From Ramazzottius varieornatus (lineage: Eukaryota > Tardigrada > Eutardigrada > Parachela > Ramazzottiidae): DNA of 64,000 bases. The stretch's first letter is position 1; each line of letters begins with the position of its first letter. This document shows positions 1-11,923 of the stretch, piece after piece. The translations under genes and the position numbers were made by a program. The notes below the pieces were generated by a model. That model did no database searches. It was not told where the DNA came from and worked only from the letters and a program-made list of their open reading frames with translations. The stretch covers positions 4,826,448 to 4,890,447 of the forward strand of contig BDGG01000002.1 in the NCBI GenBank assembly GCA_001949185.1, written 5' to 3'.

Positions 1-1799
1 TAGCGCCGACCTCCAGCAATATAAAGATGATTACTCGGCAATGTGGACCTCCGAAAGCGAGGCAGGGGTAAGTCCAGACCAATAAACCTTGTGCCAGTGC
101 CTGATTAAAAACGGATGATTCGTGCTTTGTAGATCCTCATCTTGTCATTTGGAGGAACCCTCAGTGGATCTTACAACGAGGCAAAAAAGATAATCAATGC
201 ACAAGAAAATGTGATTCTGAACAGACGAAGAGTTACTGTCCTCGGGGAAGCGACATACCAAACTCGAAAGTTTCGGCAGTTCGATCCGGAATTTCGCGAA
301 GCCATCTGCGAGCTCCCGCTCAACTTCTCGCAGTCCGTCTACCTGTCCTTCATCCAAGAATGGGGAACCCACGTCATTATTGGAGTGAAACTGGGCGTGC
401 AGGAGTCGGAGCGTGCTGTCTTCTCCAAGAAGACCATCATAAATTCTTTACAGCGCAATCAAAGTGGAGTGATAACGAACAAGGCGGGGTTCCTGTCCTT
501 CGTCAGCAGTGCTCTGACCGGTAAGGTCTCGGACGAGCTGATGTCGGAGCTTCGATCGGACAAGGCGTCCCAGAGTCGCTCCACTTCCGCAGTCGGATCT
601 CCAGTGTCCCCGGCACCCATTTTACTGACGTTACGAGGCATTGAGACCTTCATACGGCCATCTTCAGTCCTCGGTTGGTTATTCCATTTCCTGACTGAAA
701 AACAAAAATGCGTCAAACCAATACCTGAATATTTGAAAGCTGGACAATCAAAATATTCAAGATCGTTATTTTCAGCGGCGCACTCGTTCAGCCAATATCA
801 ATAAAAATGTGTGCCACTTGGAAGTAACGATCCTGTACTTCTGTTTGTCCAGCTCCCATTTGATATTGTAAAATATGAACCCAAAAAATCTGTTCCATAG
901 CTGAAGACAAGCGATCTTCGTGTGGTCAGTGGAATATAGAAGATGATGTCGCCCAGCTGAAAGCGAACATCGTTCGAATACTTGGTCTTTACCCCAATTT
1001 GACCAACGCCCAAATACCCTCTCCATTGACTCGCCTGGCAAACCTTACGTGGCCCAGAGGATCGTATTCATTACTTATGGCAAGCTCAGGTAGAAAAGGC
1101 CTACGCGTATTCTTTTTCCCTGTATAAACTTGTTGGCGGCATGTGCAAGTATCAGTAAATGACTGTATGAACTTTCGCGACTGTTTCTCTAATTATATAC
1201 TAATTACAGGTTGTCCAGACGGGATATGGGCAAACGGAACCCGGCATCACGACACGGTTGACAGATATCCGGATAATGAATGGTCCAACGGCTTCCAGAA
1301 CGTCACCATGAGCTCGTTCTTTTACAACAACCTGGACCTGAGGTTCTGCAGTAAAGTCATGGAGTTCGACGAAGGCGCCATGGACTGGCCTCAGGGAGCT
1401 TACTGCTTCTTCAAGAAGGGCGACTGCCCAATGGGCTTCGATGTGGGTAGCTACTACGTCGACGACGAGTATTTCTTCAATGGAAACTGGTATTCCGGTA
1501 CGCTTCCGGATGGAGAGTACCGGAAGAGAACGAGATACTATTTTTGCTGTCGGGACGACGGCGTTGTCTCAAAGCCTATCTTCCTGCCGACACAAAAGTC
1601 TTTCTTTCTCATGCCGGTCGGTCCCGCCTGCCAAGTAGTTTCAGATATGCGATCAGAGCTTCATTATTTGAAAATCGATTCGATGTGGAAAGGTTGGAGT
1701 GCCATGACCGGGAAAGTACCATTTTCCACTGTGAATAACACCAACCGATGGACGGTTTATTTTTGCTACTATGAACAAGTTTCAGGTTCTGCTCCATAA
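1..1799 (+). CDS. Apextrin-like protein: MACPF domain plus C-terminal ApeC domain (5' end outside window)
   Basis: Exons 2-67, 133-673, 901-1089 and 1210-1799 join in frame (phases 0, 1, 1), and the gene enters from the left edge. The second exon carries the second half of a MACPF domain, with the signature WGTHVI near 361-378. The third exon ends in the start of an ApeC domain (NLTWPRGSYSLL) and the fourth holds the rest: CPDGIW, FCSKV, GAYCFFKKGDCP, GTLPDGEYRKRTRYYFCCR and PIFLPTQKSFFLM, with the family's regular cysteines. MACPF plus ApeC is the architecture of apextrins, secreted proteins of marine invertebrates; amphioxus members are known to bind bacterial wall products. A role in innate defence or pore formation here is inferred. 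The MACPF signature departs from the usual [YW]G[TS]H[FY]x6GG in its last positions. The signal peptide and first MACPF half lie outside the window. Intron 2 holds a hairpin repeat. Confidence 0.85.
761..856 (+). repeat. Hairpin repeat, copy 1 (inside apextrin intron)
   Basis: Left arm GATCGTTATTTTCAGCGGCGCAC, loop GTTCAGCCAATATC, right arm GTGTGCCACTTGGAAGTAACGATC, then the family's 3' tail ending in a CCAGCTCC-like sequence. It lies entirely within the intron between exons ending at 673 and starting at 901. Confidence 0.7.
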
Positions 1800-1910
1800 T
1801 GTTACGCTCTAACTATTTTTGTACATCAGACAATTGGGACATATCAATAGGAAAATGACCAAGTACACCTGGACCAGGTAGCCGTGATACAGGTTTTACT
1901 TTGTTAATAG

Positions 1911-1966
1911 CTGGCAATGTGCGCCACTTGAGAAAACAATCGGTTTCAGTTCATCTGCCCACATTC
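1911..1966 (+). repeat. Hairpin repeat, copy 2 (right arm and tail)
   Basis: GTGCGCCACTTGAGAAAACAATC followed by the tail TTTCAGTTCATCTGCCCAC. The left arm is not recognisable, so this is a partial copy just 3' of the apextrin stop codon. Confidence 0.6.
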
Positions 1967-2032
1967 AAGTTGTTTAGAATGTCATGTGACGAGACAATAA
2001 TAGATCCCAATGTACCGCAAGCTCATTTCGCG

Positions 2033-2791
2033 TTATGTGCTTCTGTTCAGCAATCCAGTGGACGCACTCGCAGCCGATAGCCGCTTTGCTTTCAAAGTGC
2101 CGCTGGGTGCTTCGCTAAGTCCCGCTGGCGTGTTCAACCTGGAGCCCGGAAGTCCTCCTGTCTTCGAAGCAGTAAGATTGGCCTGTCCTCCGCCTTGACC
2201 ATCTCCGGTCACCAGGCTCGCTTTCTTCCTCCTTGCAACAGGCACATACAAATTCTTCAGCCGTTTCAGTTCATCATTATCCGTAATGTACTTTCGTAGT
2301 GAGCGATCATCTTCCGCATCAGAATCACCCAGGTATTCTCCTTCCACCCATGCCTCCTCATCCGGCTTCAACTCGAGTTCTCGCAACTGAAAAGCGTTGA
2401 AATTGAACATGGCTTGCTTCTTGGCCTTTGTATCCCCAGGAGTTGGAGTCATTGGTCCGGAAGCTCCGATCAAGTTGGCAAATGTGGGAAGCGGTGCTCC
2501 ACCGGGCGAGCTAAGATCAGGTGACGGCGTTGGCGTCGGTGTGCCTTGACCCTTGCCTTTCTTCTTCTTATCTGCCGGATCTTCCAACTTTAAATCCTTC
2601 ATATAAGATGTAGTGTCGGGGTAAAGTAGCCATGCTGCTGTTCGAGCATTCCTTTCCCGTTTTAATCGGCGCTCAACAATTTCATAGACCGTTGGTCGAA
2701 TGATGGGCGCAGTCGGCGCCTCCAGCTCGTGCGTCTTGTGATGCTTCTTCCCATGGGCCTTCTTACTTTTACCCTTCTTCTTGGGTGGCAT
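2033..2791 (-). CDS. Lysine-rich protein of unknown function, single exon, 252 aa
   Basis: One uninterrupted reading frame from an ATG at 2791 to TAA at 2033. The first 25 residues are almost all Lys/His/Pro (MPPKKKGKSKKAHGKK), followed by a possibly helical segment with IVERRLKRERNARTA at about residues 38-52. A second Lys run sits near residue 75, then Pro/Thr/Ser-rich stretches and an acidic patch (GDSDAEDD) near residue 155. It has no signal peptide, membrane span or domain I recognise. The length, ATG start and biased but protein-like composition argue for a real gene; the basic start suggests a nuclear or nucleic-acid-associated protein, which is only inference. It is the last gene before the gene-poor Hox tract. 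Confidence 0.6.
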   Translation of the reverse strand: MPPKKKGKSKKAHGKKHHKTHELEAPTAPIIRPTVYEIVERRLKRERNARTAAWLLYPDTTSYMKDLKLEDPADKKKKGKGQGTPTPTPSPDLSSPGGAPLPTFANLIGASGPMTPTPGDTKAKKQAMFNFNAFQLRELELKPDEEAWVEGEYLGDSDAEDDRSLRKYITDNDELKRLKNLYVPVARRKKASLVTGDGQGGGQANLTASKTGGLPGSRLNTPAGLSEAPSGTLKAKRLSAASASTGLLNRST

Positions 2792-4202
2792 GGTGGAATC
2801 ACTTCCGTCACAACAGGATCTGCGGTGTTAGTGCCAACAGAATAACTTTAATGCATCTTCATTTTGTGATCTTTTCTACCTCGTTTGCAAGATGCTCCGT
2901 CTCATTAGACCGATGTGGATTACGAGTAGTTTAAGCAACGGAGTCTAGGAAACTGGCTTTGTCCGTTAGCGCCAACAGCCGACATACCGGTCTACGTAAA
3001 TGTTTGAGGATTGAGCTGAGATATGGCAGCATTAATTAATAAACAACAATACTTTGGCGCTGCAAGTATTACGCAGCGGTGGAACCGGTTACTGCGCTTG
3101 GAGGTATAGGCCAGAGATGAAGCGAACGAGATGACCTTTGTGCCCCGGTGTCGTGTACAGTATATGTGCGGAAATTAGTATGGAACCCCTCCCATTAATT
3201 CTCACGAATTAGCTTATCTGGCTTCCACAATAGGTAATTCATCAAACGAATATACTGGTCGCCTAAAGAAATTTCACAAGGGCAGGATTTCAAACTCTCT
3301 ACGTACCTGTGGTTCGTTCCCAAATTCCGACCAAACCAGGGAAATATCAACCGGTCCGATTTGAATAATTCTGAAGATTTCACGTGTTACTGTCTGGAAA
3401 AGCGTAGTAGGATGGGTTCCGTCGAGATAGCCCATCATCCGCCGCAATTAGTGTGCCAGCCGGCAGTCGATTTCATATCTCGGAAACTATCGTCAAGAAG
3501 TTATATACCCAAGGTACCCATTATGTCCAGCTCCTCGCCGAGGCAATGAAATCCGAATGTTGTGAGATGCGAGGCATTGCGAAAGGTAGCACTCGAAGGC
3601 GAGGAACATGTACAGAGCTCGAGGTTAGTAAAAATGACAACTGGTTCGAACCAAGCTTCGATGCTCGAGATTTATGAACGTTATGACATCTTGACGACTG
3701 AGGAACGACAGTGGAGTGACACGTTCCGTAAAGACAATTAATGTGTTTACCTGGAGCTCTTCTGTACGGCTGAACATCAATTAAGATTCGCTTTGTGCAT
3801 TATGCCTCAACTCCCATTAGCGGCCGAGTTGAAAGTACTAAATGCACCTTCATTTACGTCCTCGTAATCGTTTTTTCTCTGTGATTCCGGCAGCTTATAA
3901 GATGATGAGCGAAGGAAACATACATGAACGCTGTCGCCAGACGAAAAATTCATTAGCGGTCCGCTTCTCATTGTGAACCTTCTTCACTCTCTTATCTCCT
4001 CCAACGATATTTTCTCTGATGAGTTCCGTGCACTCTCTTTGTGAATCGTACCTTCTGTCAAGATATTATGCTGAACTTTGGGATTGGTTTTAAATTTTCC
4101 GTTTTTGTCAGCTAGTGGTCCGTGATTCAGATAACTTTTTGCGTAGCTCTGAGGTCTGCTATGAACGTATGGAAGCATTTGGGACATCGGCAAATGACTT
4201 GA

Positions 4203-4285
4203 ACGTGATTTGTTTTCCCCAGTGGCGCATGGTTTCAGCTGAACACAACGCACATGTGCGCCACTTTGACACTGCGATCTTTCCT
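4203..4285 (+). repeat. Hairpin repeat, copy 3
   Basis: Left arm GATTTGTTTTCCCCAGTGGCGCA, loop containing TTTCAGCTGAACACAACGCA, right arm TGTGCGCCACTTTGACACTGCGATC. Confidence 0.65.
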
Positions 4286-6080
4286 CCTAACACGATAGTA
4301 TTGGAATACATCCAGGCGACCTTGAGTACGGCAAGCAGGGCGATGACGTTTAAAGGTCGACCACAACCGACTTTGAAAAGTGGATGAGCTTAAATTAGAA
4401 TACGGAGTACTGTATGATTATCCAGTAGCCGGTAACCTCATCGACTTAGAGTGCTCACTTCAGCGTTGCACAATGTAATTTTCGGTCAGTCGGCTGTTTC
4501 CGTGAAGAGCATTCGGAAGTTGACTTCTTGATGGAAGACCATTAGGAAAGCCAGCCCCCTCGTGTAATGACCAGCTGCTGACCATGGGCTATATGGCGGT
4601 AGCTTGACTGTTCGTTTTGAGCCGTCTGACCAATGATGCCAGACGCAAGCTATCAGGCCAGCACAACATTGACAGCATGGCGGCTCATAAACTGGTCAAA
4701 GTGCTCAGTACAAGGAAACATTAATTTTCTGTTGTAGACACATTGTCGTGCATGATACGGCCTCATTGAGGCAATTATCCCGCATTACATGCCAATATTG
4801 ACGTGTTGTATCGCGATCCAGTTACAAAAGATGCCCGTGTCGAAAGATCATCGATCCACAACAGACTTTGTCATAACCTTCTATGTTTCTCATTTGGAGA
4901 TTTTGCCAAGGTTTGGTCGATTCATCTTTCACACCGATAGCCGACGTTGAGCGAGCAGTCAAGCCTGTACCTCACACTTTTCGGTACGGGCTAGCTGTTC
5001 CCTCAAAACCCCGGATCTTCTGAAGTCTGCTCAACAAGGAACCAGAAGCGTTATGCGCCACAGTGTATGGTACAGTGGTCGAGGATGCTCTTTCTCGAAG
5101 GTCTTAATTGAAGTGAGCTGCGCAAGAGACTTTGACCAGTATTTGAGTCTGGCTGTCCGACAAGGAAGATAAAGCTCATGATCATCTTGCCTCCATTAAT
5201 TTTGTCGTACTCCCTGCACCAACAAGACCATTTACGGAAGCGATTGCATGACTGTCCGATATTCATAAAAGCAGCCGAATAAACGCTCGATCTTTATAAA
5301 GACGTAAGAGTGGCTGGACATGTATTGATGATCTTTTTATACGGCAGCAAAGTGATTCATTTCACAGATTGTAAATATCGTTCAAGGCAACAATCGTGAA
5401 TACGCCGACCAAATTAGGCTATGGAGTATCGAAACATAACTTTTCTTATTTTGCTGGTAAAGCTTTCCGAGTACAATTTTTGCAAAGAGAATTTGATTCT
5501 GACGAAGATGATACTTTCGTAATGAAGACTGTACGGTACTTGATCGTATTGAGGGGAGGTTAACGAAATTATTTACTTGTGGACAGCTCAGTTAATGCCG
5601 GCTTCTTGACCTTCTGGCCATTTATGGAGAAATTAATGTCTTACCGGACGAATCGGATATCCGCCGAGTACATTCCCTTGTGAGTTATGAGTCTGTATGT
5701 CCAGTACAAAGGACAATTTGCAGCAACGCTGGTGGTTGAAAATGGACCATAAAAGGTTGGAATGGCCAGTAATTATGGCTAAGGCTTCATCTTCAACTGC
5801 ATTTCCATATCCAGTCAGCTCTCTTCAACATTTGCCGGACTTCCTCCTTTGGAAGTCGATGTCCGAAGAATCAACTTACCAGTTGCAAGCCAACTAACTT
5901 TCTTGTACCATCCTTATAGGTGTACTTCATCGTTTGATCAGTATTCACCCAACGTTTCCGGTTGACGGACAGACGATCATATGGGACGTTACTGATTCAG
6001 CATGATCGTCATTCAAGGCGAGTTTGCGCACTGGAATAAACCGCGAGTAAGCGCCGCTTGGAAAAAACGATCTCTTCAAG

Positions 6081-6180
6081 TTTGATTGTTTTCCAGAGTG
6101 GCGAACGATATCAGTGCTTTTAGCTGAAACTGCGCGCCATTTGGAAAAACAATCGAGTTCAAGTCTTTTGTCGACGTCCG
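6081..6180 (+). repeat. Hairpin repeat, copy 4
   Basis: Left arm TGATTGTTTTCCAGAGTGGCG, loop with TTTTAGCTGAAACTG, right arm GCGCGCCATTTGGAAAAACAATCG, tail GTTCAAGTCTTTTGTCGACGTCC. Confidence 0.7.
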
Positions 6181-6970
6181 ATGTATTCTTGTATACGTGT
6201 GCCTTTCATTGAATTTTGAAGTTTTGAACATCGTTCACCTAATGATTATAAAGTTCATCATTCAACGGTTTATACTGACCGACCACCGTTCGTTTCCATC
6301 AAGTATCATATGCGCGTCGTGCTCACAACTGTTTCCTCCTCTTTAGATTATCCCCTATGTCAGGCCTCCGTGAAACTGCCCAGTCCGGTTTGTCAGGCTT
6401 TTGGTCTCGTATCGTTTTATAATGAACCCTGCGCAAAGCGTGACCAGTAAGGTCCAAAAGCCACATCAGTGACAAATTACCAGATCGTCGCATCGATGAT
6501 GCCTCTTACTGCCAGACCTGCGAAGCCCATCAGCATAAACCATTTGGTGGTTACGTCATTCGTCATCATAAGCCTTTTTTCTGTTGTGCAACGTGATATC
6601 GAGGGATATTCGGGAAAAGATGTCTTCATCTTGCTGGACTGCGGAACTTCGGGAATATTTCGGATGTCGACTGATCGTGCATCGCGCATCACCTGCATTT
6701 TATCAAAGATGACCTTATATCACAATGGTACCCATTATATCACTGTGTCCATTGCTTAGTACGAGGACCACACCTGTGCAGCCAAGTAAGTGATTTCACC
6801 GGACTCTTTGCATAGCCCACACAACAACAAAAATCGGTTAGGGTGGTTATTCAGTTTTTATGGTACGGGTGGTTTCCAATAGTTTAAGCCGTGGGCCTCT
6901 TCTCAGAATCAGCCAGGAATAATCCGCAAGCGTTGCGAAGAATGATGAAGGGTGACGGATTCCACTCTGT

Positions 6971-7011
6971 AACTCCAGTATGCATTGGTGTAATCCAGTA
7001 TGCAGTGGTGT
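6971..7011. repeat. Short tandem duplication, two units of about 20-21 bp
   Basis: The unit (A)CTCCAGTATGCATTGGTGT is followed directly by a near copy ATCCAGTATGCAGTGGTGT. No function is apparent. Confidence 0.6.
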
Positions 7012-8635
7012 ACCGGACACACATCCATATGCATCAAAACTTCCTGGTTAAATCATCTATTCTGAGCACGGTTGTGCCACGAAGACTGCTAGCAATACCT
7101 GTTCGTTAATCCCGGGGCGGAGGTTTTCGGTCCTTTGGTCTCGCGAGACGATGGGCGACATTGATCGAGAACCAATACAGCAAATAGTTTGAAGTTAGCA
7201 GGATGTTCGGGAATGGTCGGAGCTGTCCTTTTGTAATCAGCCCATAATTTGCGTCTACTTGACCTGTATATGTATAAGGTCTAGTGATATTCGAAAACTC
7301 CAATTTCCGAGGGATCTGGGTTTATGGTAAGTGTTCGTGTAATTTGTTGTACGCGTACAGATTTTGTTTTTCGTTGTCCTCTTTTTCAAAGACGAATCGA
7401 AAGGTTGCAAATCTTGAGCGGAAGTTGACCTCGTCGTCCAGGAATGCCTGTCCACTTGCTGACCATAGTAGCGCCATCTGACGGCTGCTCGTAGACTGGC
7501 GCAAACCGTGGACAGATGGCGCGACTGTACTAATGTCGCATTCTGCAGGATGCAAGGCTGACGAAAGGTGGCGCGTCTAGTGCCAACCTCAGCGCTAAAG
7601 ATGTCGCAAATGCAGAATTTGTTGTTATGGTGGGAAAGACAACAAACCCAGGGAAATTGTACGTGTCATCGAAGTGCTGTGTCGGGGTTTCAGCTGAGAA
7701 AGTCCACCACATTCGCGCATATATTTTCAGTCGTGTACAGTATGAGATCGACCTCACTCAACCATTTCAAATTAAAAACAGACATTCCAAGCCGACTTGA
7801 ATCGTCTGATTTCTACGTCTTTTGTGTAATGCCTGTGCAATCAGTGTTCTGAGCATTCTTAGAGAACCTTCGAGAAACCTTTGAAAAAAGAGATCGCGAT
7901 CGACTGACATGTCGAGCACCACGTGCTGAATACCATTAGTACATAAAGAGCCACGCTAGGGTTCGCCAAGAGCTTGAAAGGCGAAAGTGCTCTCAAAAGC
8001 ATAACGAATGGTGTAGCGGCCCGGAACAGATCTTGGGCGCGTCGAGACTGAACATTTCCGCTTTGGTATTCAGTGTCGAGTTGATTTCTTCAGCTGTTGC
8101 GAAAAGCTAGCTAGCCAGGAGAAGACACCGGCCTCGTCCTCCCAACGCAGGCTTATTCTATGCGCGTTCTGTCATCCATAAATTATGGAATGCCTTTCTA
8201 GTGTGTCTGATGGCTGGTTACAGTGACGCGGGACGGGAATCTTTTCCATCTTTCTGCCGTGTCGCACATAAATCACACCAATTGCGATTCACTCGTCAGT
8301 TGCTCTCTGCGCCACATCGACATTTATGGCTTTTTCTCCTCATCTGGCCACAGATATCCTTTTCCCTAAATGACTTCTAGCTTACTCCGAGCGTGAACTG
8401 CTAAGGCAGCCATTCCACCGAAAGCCCCAATGGCACTTTCGCCTTTCCTTCCATCAAAACAGCACGGAGATGAATTTCCCCAAAGACCACATAGCATGCA
8501 GCTGCTCGCTAACCTGGTTGGCGATATCTAAAAGCGGAGAACCATCATAGAACCTTTCGATATAACAGCCAGCGATTCGCCGTGATGACCTTTCAGACAT
8601 CCGTAATAACTGAGACAAAGGTAACTAAACAGAAC

Positions 8636-8720
8636 AGATCACTTGCTCAAGTGGCGCACTCTGCCGGCTATTCACAATGCGAGATTGCGCCACAAAGGAG
8701 AATGATCTGGTTCCATTTAG
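8636..8720 (+). repeat. Hairpin repeat, copy 5 (first of two adjacent)
   Basis: Left arm GATCACTTGCTCAAGTGGCGCAC, loop GCCGGCTATTCACAATG, diverged right arm GAGATTGCGCCACAAAGGAG, then ATGATCTGGTTCCATTTAG. Confidence 0.6.
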
Positions 8721-8803
8721 TTGGGCGCACGTTCGTATTGTTGTTAGCAGACAGAGTGCACCACTTGGAACAGTGATCTGGTCCAACTCACTTGTTCACT
8801 TCC
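8721..8803 (+). repeat. Hairpin repeat, copy 6 (second of two adjacent)
   Basis: Left arm reduced to TTGGGCGCAC, loop GTATTGTTGTTAGCAGACA, right arm GTGCACCACTTGGAACAGTGATC, tail TGGTCCAACTCACTTGTTCAC. Confidence 0.65.
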
Positions 8804-9065
8804 TAGCTGTTTCTTCGATACTTTTAAAAATATTTATCCTAAACTTATAAACAGTCGAATGACGCCTTGAGGTGAGTGGTCAACAGAAGAAACAACAAAC
8901 ATGGCGGAGATCAACAATGTATAAAAAGCAGTAATTGATCAGAACTGAATCAACTGGTAACACTATACGTTACGTAACGCAAAACTTTGGTAGATATACG
9001 GTCGATAACGATTATTCTAGAAAGCGATATGAAATCTGCGGTTTGATGGATCGATGAAGAAGAAT

Positions 9066-10900
9066 CTACTTGGGTTCGCTTTTTGTGTGATGACGACCCG
9101 AGGAAGAGGACGATGTGGGCGCGGCCGCTCCTTCGGGACTATCCGCTTGGTTGTTCAAGCTGGTCAGCTTGTTTTCCTTCTTGTACTTCATCCTTCGATT
9201 TTGAAACCTACAAAAATATAAAAGGTTTAGTTTGACTGGAAATTTAAGTGTTGATCTCAAGAGCAACGGAATATTCATGATGACTGGCAGGCCGGCAAAC
9301 GAAGCGTGAAAGTTCGTCACGTTGAGTGACGCATGTTTTCAGCCAATAACAACAGAAACCTGCGTCACTTCAAGCGACGATCTTCTACGATTCTTTTGTC
9401 GACCGATTTTTCTTTTTGAGGTGAATTTATTTTAAAATATACAGATAATTTATATCAAGAAAATTTCGTAGTTGTGAATAACGGAAACACATAACTTACC
9501 AGATTTTGATCTGGCGTTCAGTCAGACCTAAATTATGCGCAATTTCGATGCGCCGTCGGCGAGTCAAGTATCGGCTACTATAAAACTCCTTCTCTGCAAA
9601 CAAACAGCAGTTTGAAAAAATAATTCTTGATATCTCGATATAGGCAATTATGATGAAAGCCACGATTTATGATTGTTTTGTTATGCTTACCGAGTTCCAA
9701 AGTCTGGTACCGAGTGTAGGTCTGACGAGTTCGCTTATTTCCAAAGCCACCGTCTGTGAATGCAAAGGTCGGAAGGTTATCATCAGCCACGCTTCGAAAA
9801 TTAGTTTTTTACTCATCCATTTGTAGATCGTAACCATAAAGAGGATACTCATAACTTACGTTAGGTACTATATAAATGCCTCATCTGTCATGATAATTAT
9901 AGTGGGAAGCACCTTTCATAAAGTTATAACAAGTTAGGCGAAGTAGGCCGTAAAACACTTCATTATTTCCGTCATATCTTCAAGTCCAAAATAACGGTCT
10001 ATATATTTTTGAACCGTAAGTCAGATTTATTCTACCCCATACGCACCAGATTTTACCAGATTTTTCTTGCGAGTGAATACCGTCACGAGTGAACTGACCC
10101 AAAGGTCACTGAGCCTCTTAAACCAGATATAAAAAGGTCGCTGCTGGAGCATTTTTATGGCCGTACTTTCTTTACGTTTGGAAAATGTGCTGACACTCTG
10201 AAGACTATCTGAATTTCGCATGTAATTCTGGGTCGATCCAAACAAAAAGAAATTTTAGCAGTTTAATTCGACTGAGATAGTGAAATATATTCTCTAAAAT
10301 ATTGACGCAAGACTTACCGGCATAAGTTCGCATCCAGGGATAAAGAGGGACTGATTTTTGGCCGAACGCCAGTGTAGCAGCCAGTGCGTTGGGACTTTCT
10401 GCTCCCAGCTGCGAATGATGTCCGGTGGTGGGGGAAATAGGGGTTGCATGGTGTGCGTGATAGGCGGCGGCATGTGCAGCCTGGACCATGGCTTGCATGT
10501 TGGCGGCCATCGGATTACCCATGTATCCCATTCCGGCGTTGAGATGATGAGCACTCTCCTGCGAAGGAGAGAAGCCGCGCGGGTCCGAATAGTAGCCGGA
10601 AGCGTCCGTGGTGGACGAGGAACTCTTACCCGAAGTGGGAACATGCGGTGACCTCAAGCCAGCATACGGCGAACCGAAAGTTCCTCCATACGAACCAGTC
10701 GTATTCTGATTGCAGAAGTAGTCGCCAGAAGTGTTGCCGCCACTGAAACCTGGATACTTGTAGGACGAATAGTGATCGGCTGTGGAAGACGCACTAGCGG
10801 TTATTGCGCCGGGATAAGCTAGGTCGGCGGCGTTGTTGGTGGAAGCCGTGCTGGAAGACGTCAATGGCCATGAAGGGGGATTATTGAAATAAGAGGCCAT
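9066..10900 (-). CDS. Hox protein, Antennapedia-class, central group (candidate fushi tarazu), 293 aa
   Basis: Four exons on the minus strand join in frame: 10318-10900, 9691-9753, 9500-9593 and 9066-9207. The protein starts MASYFNN, like the SSYF start of many Hox proteins, then runs through a Ser/Thr/Gly/Ala-rich region with His-rich segments to the PBC-binding hexapeptide YPWMR near residue 189. A short linker leads to a 60-residue homeodomain (about 198-257) reading [19 protein letters not shown], then [19 protein letters not shown], then [21 protein letters not shown]48, F49, Q50, N51 and R53 are all present, so DNA binding should be intact. [18 protein letters not shown] excludes the lab, Hox3, Dfd and Abd-B groups and fits Scr/ftz/Antp-type proteins. 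In a tardigrade that would be ftz, but the orthology is inference. Introns split homeodomain codons E17 and W48. It is the only Hox gene here. Confidence 0.88.
9315..9416 (-). repeat. Diverged hairpin repeat, copy 7 (in last intron of the Hox gene)
   Basis: Arms CACGTTGAGTGACGCATG and CTGCGTCACTTCAAGCGACGATC with loop TTTTCAGCCAATAACAACAG. The layout matches other copies, although the arms have diverged; it reads best in plus orientation, opposite to the gene. Confidence 0.5.
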
Positions 10901-11817
10901 GATTCCTTTGCAGATAGGCTCGTTGCAGGTAATTTAGATAAATAAAAGTGGCAGAACAGTAGGGCCAGATCACCGTTAAACGGCGATGGGGATGAAGCGC
11001 TGTTCTCCCAGGCTGCGGACCACCAAGATATAACTTTTCACCACGGCCAGCAATGGACAATAAGCTTAACGATTATGACACAATAAAAGTCGAAATTATT
11101 ATTTAGAGAAGAATTTATATCTCGCACAGCCTGTCGTCCTGCACTTCCTCGTACTGTGGCGTAATGTCGACTTCGCGTGGCACACCAATTACAATTTTAT
11201 GAAAACTTACTCCGTTCACGATAAAAGGGTTGCATGCTCACTTGGCAATGGATGAGAAAGGCAATGGGACAACCGCAGCTTCCACGTTTATCGTCAACAT
11301 TAACAGCACATCAAAGCCAGCAAACTGTTCTTCCATCCAGCAAAAGGCATAACCCTCGTTTATACATTCTCCCCATCCACTCGATCCCGGAGAGGACAAG
11401 AACCAAAAAGCTGTACGTCCGCTATGATGTCTTTCCCTCCCTTTCCCGTACCGGAAGCGTAGCATGCGGAGCGTATGGCAATATTCCGTAGACCGCTGCT
11501 ATGCTATACGCTCCCCACTATAGAAATGCCACAAGTACAGAATACAGAGCGAAGCAAACAAGATTGACGTCAGCCCAGAGCACTTTTCTTCGGTGGGCCA
11601 TACTTTTTGTCATCTGGCCAATAGACGAGTAAGACCTTTGCGTAACGCTAAGCTGTCTTTCATCCTTCTCGACGAGATAAAAAAACATCGCCTCTTTTGC
11701 GATTAATTCACCCACTCGTACGTCTCACTAGTATCCGTAGGAGTAACATACCGAAAAAACAGAAAATAAATTTATCTTTATTGAAAGAACAACGAGATGG
11801 AACGTGAGCAAAAGATG

Positions 11818-11923
11818 TTGAATAAGATCGTTCTCCGAAGTGACGCACACACATAACCAACAACAACGAAAAAGTGCGCTACTTAAGATGACTATCTGAC
11901 TCGATTCATTTGCTCGCGTCGCA
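11818..11923 (+). repeat. Hairpin repeat, copy 8
   Basis: Left arm AGATCGTTCTCCGAAGTGACGCAC, loop ATAACCAACAACAACGA, right arm AGTGCGCTACTTAAGATGAC, tail GACTCGATTCATTTGCTC. Confidence 0.65.

Larger units (their letters stand above)
2792..9065. other. Gene-poor region between the Lys-rich gene and the Hox gene
   Basis: About 6.3 kb with no reading frame I can defend; the open frames are short, lack family motifs and lack paired splice signals. It contains hairpin repeat copies 3, 4, 5 and 6 and a 21 bp tandem duplication at 6971-7011. Such open space is unusual in this otherwise dense window, and cis-regulatory DNA for the neighbouring Hox gene is a reasonable but untested reading. Confidence 0.6.

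Noticed and set aside
3640-3670. B-box-like GGTTCGAACC that might belong to a tRNA gene
   Set aside because: No A box, no cloverleaf stems and no acceptor pairing can be built around it.
9754-9790. Codons [11 protein letters not shown] just upstream of Hox exon 2, open in the homeodomain frame
   Set aside because: No acceptor there fits the phase-1 donor of exon 1. TTGCATTCACAG at 9754 does fit, so the segment is the end of the intron.
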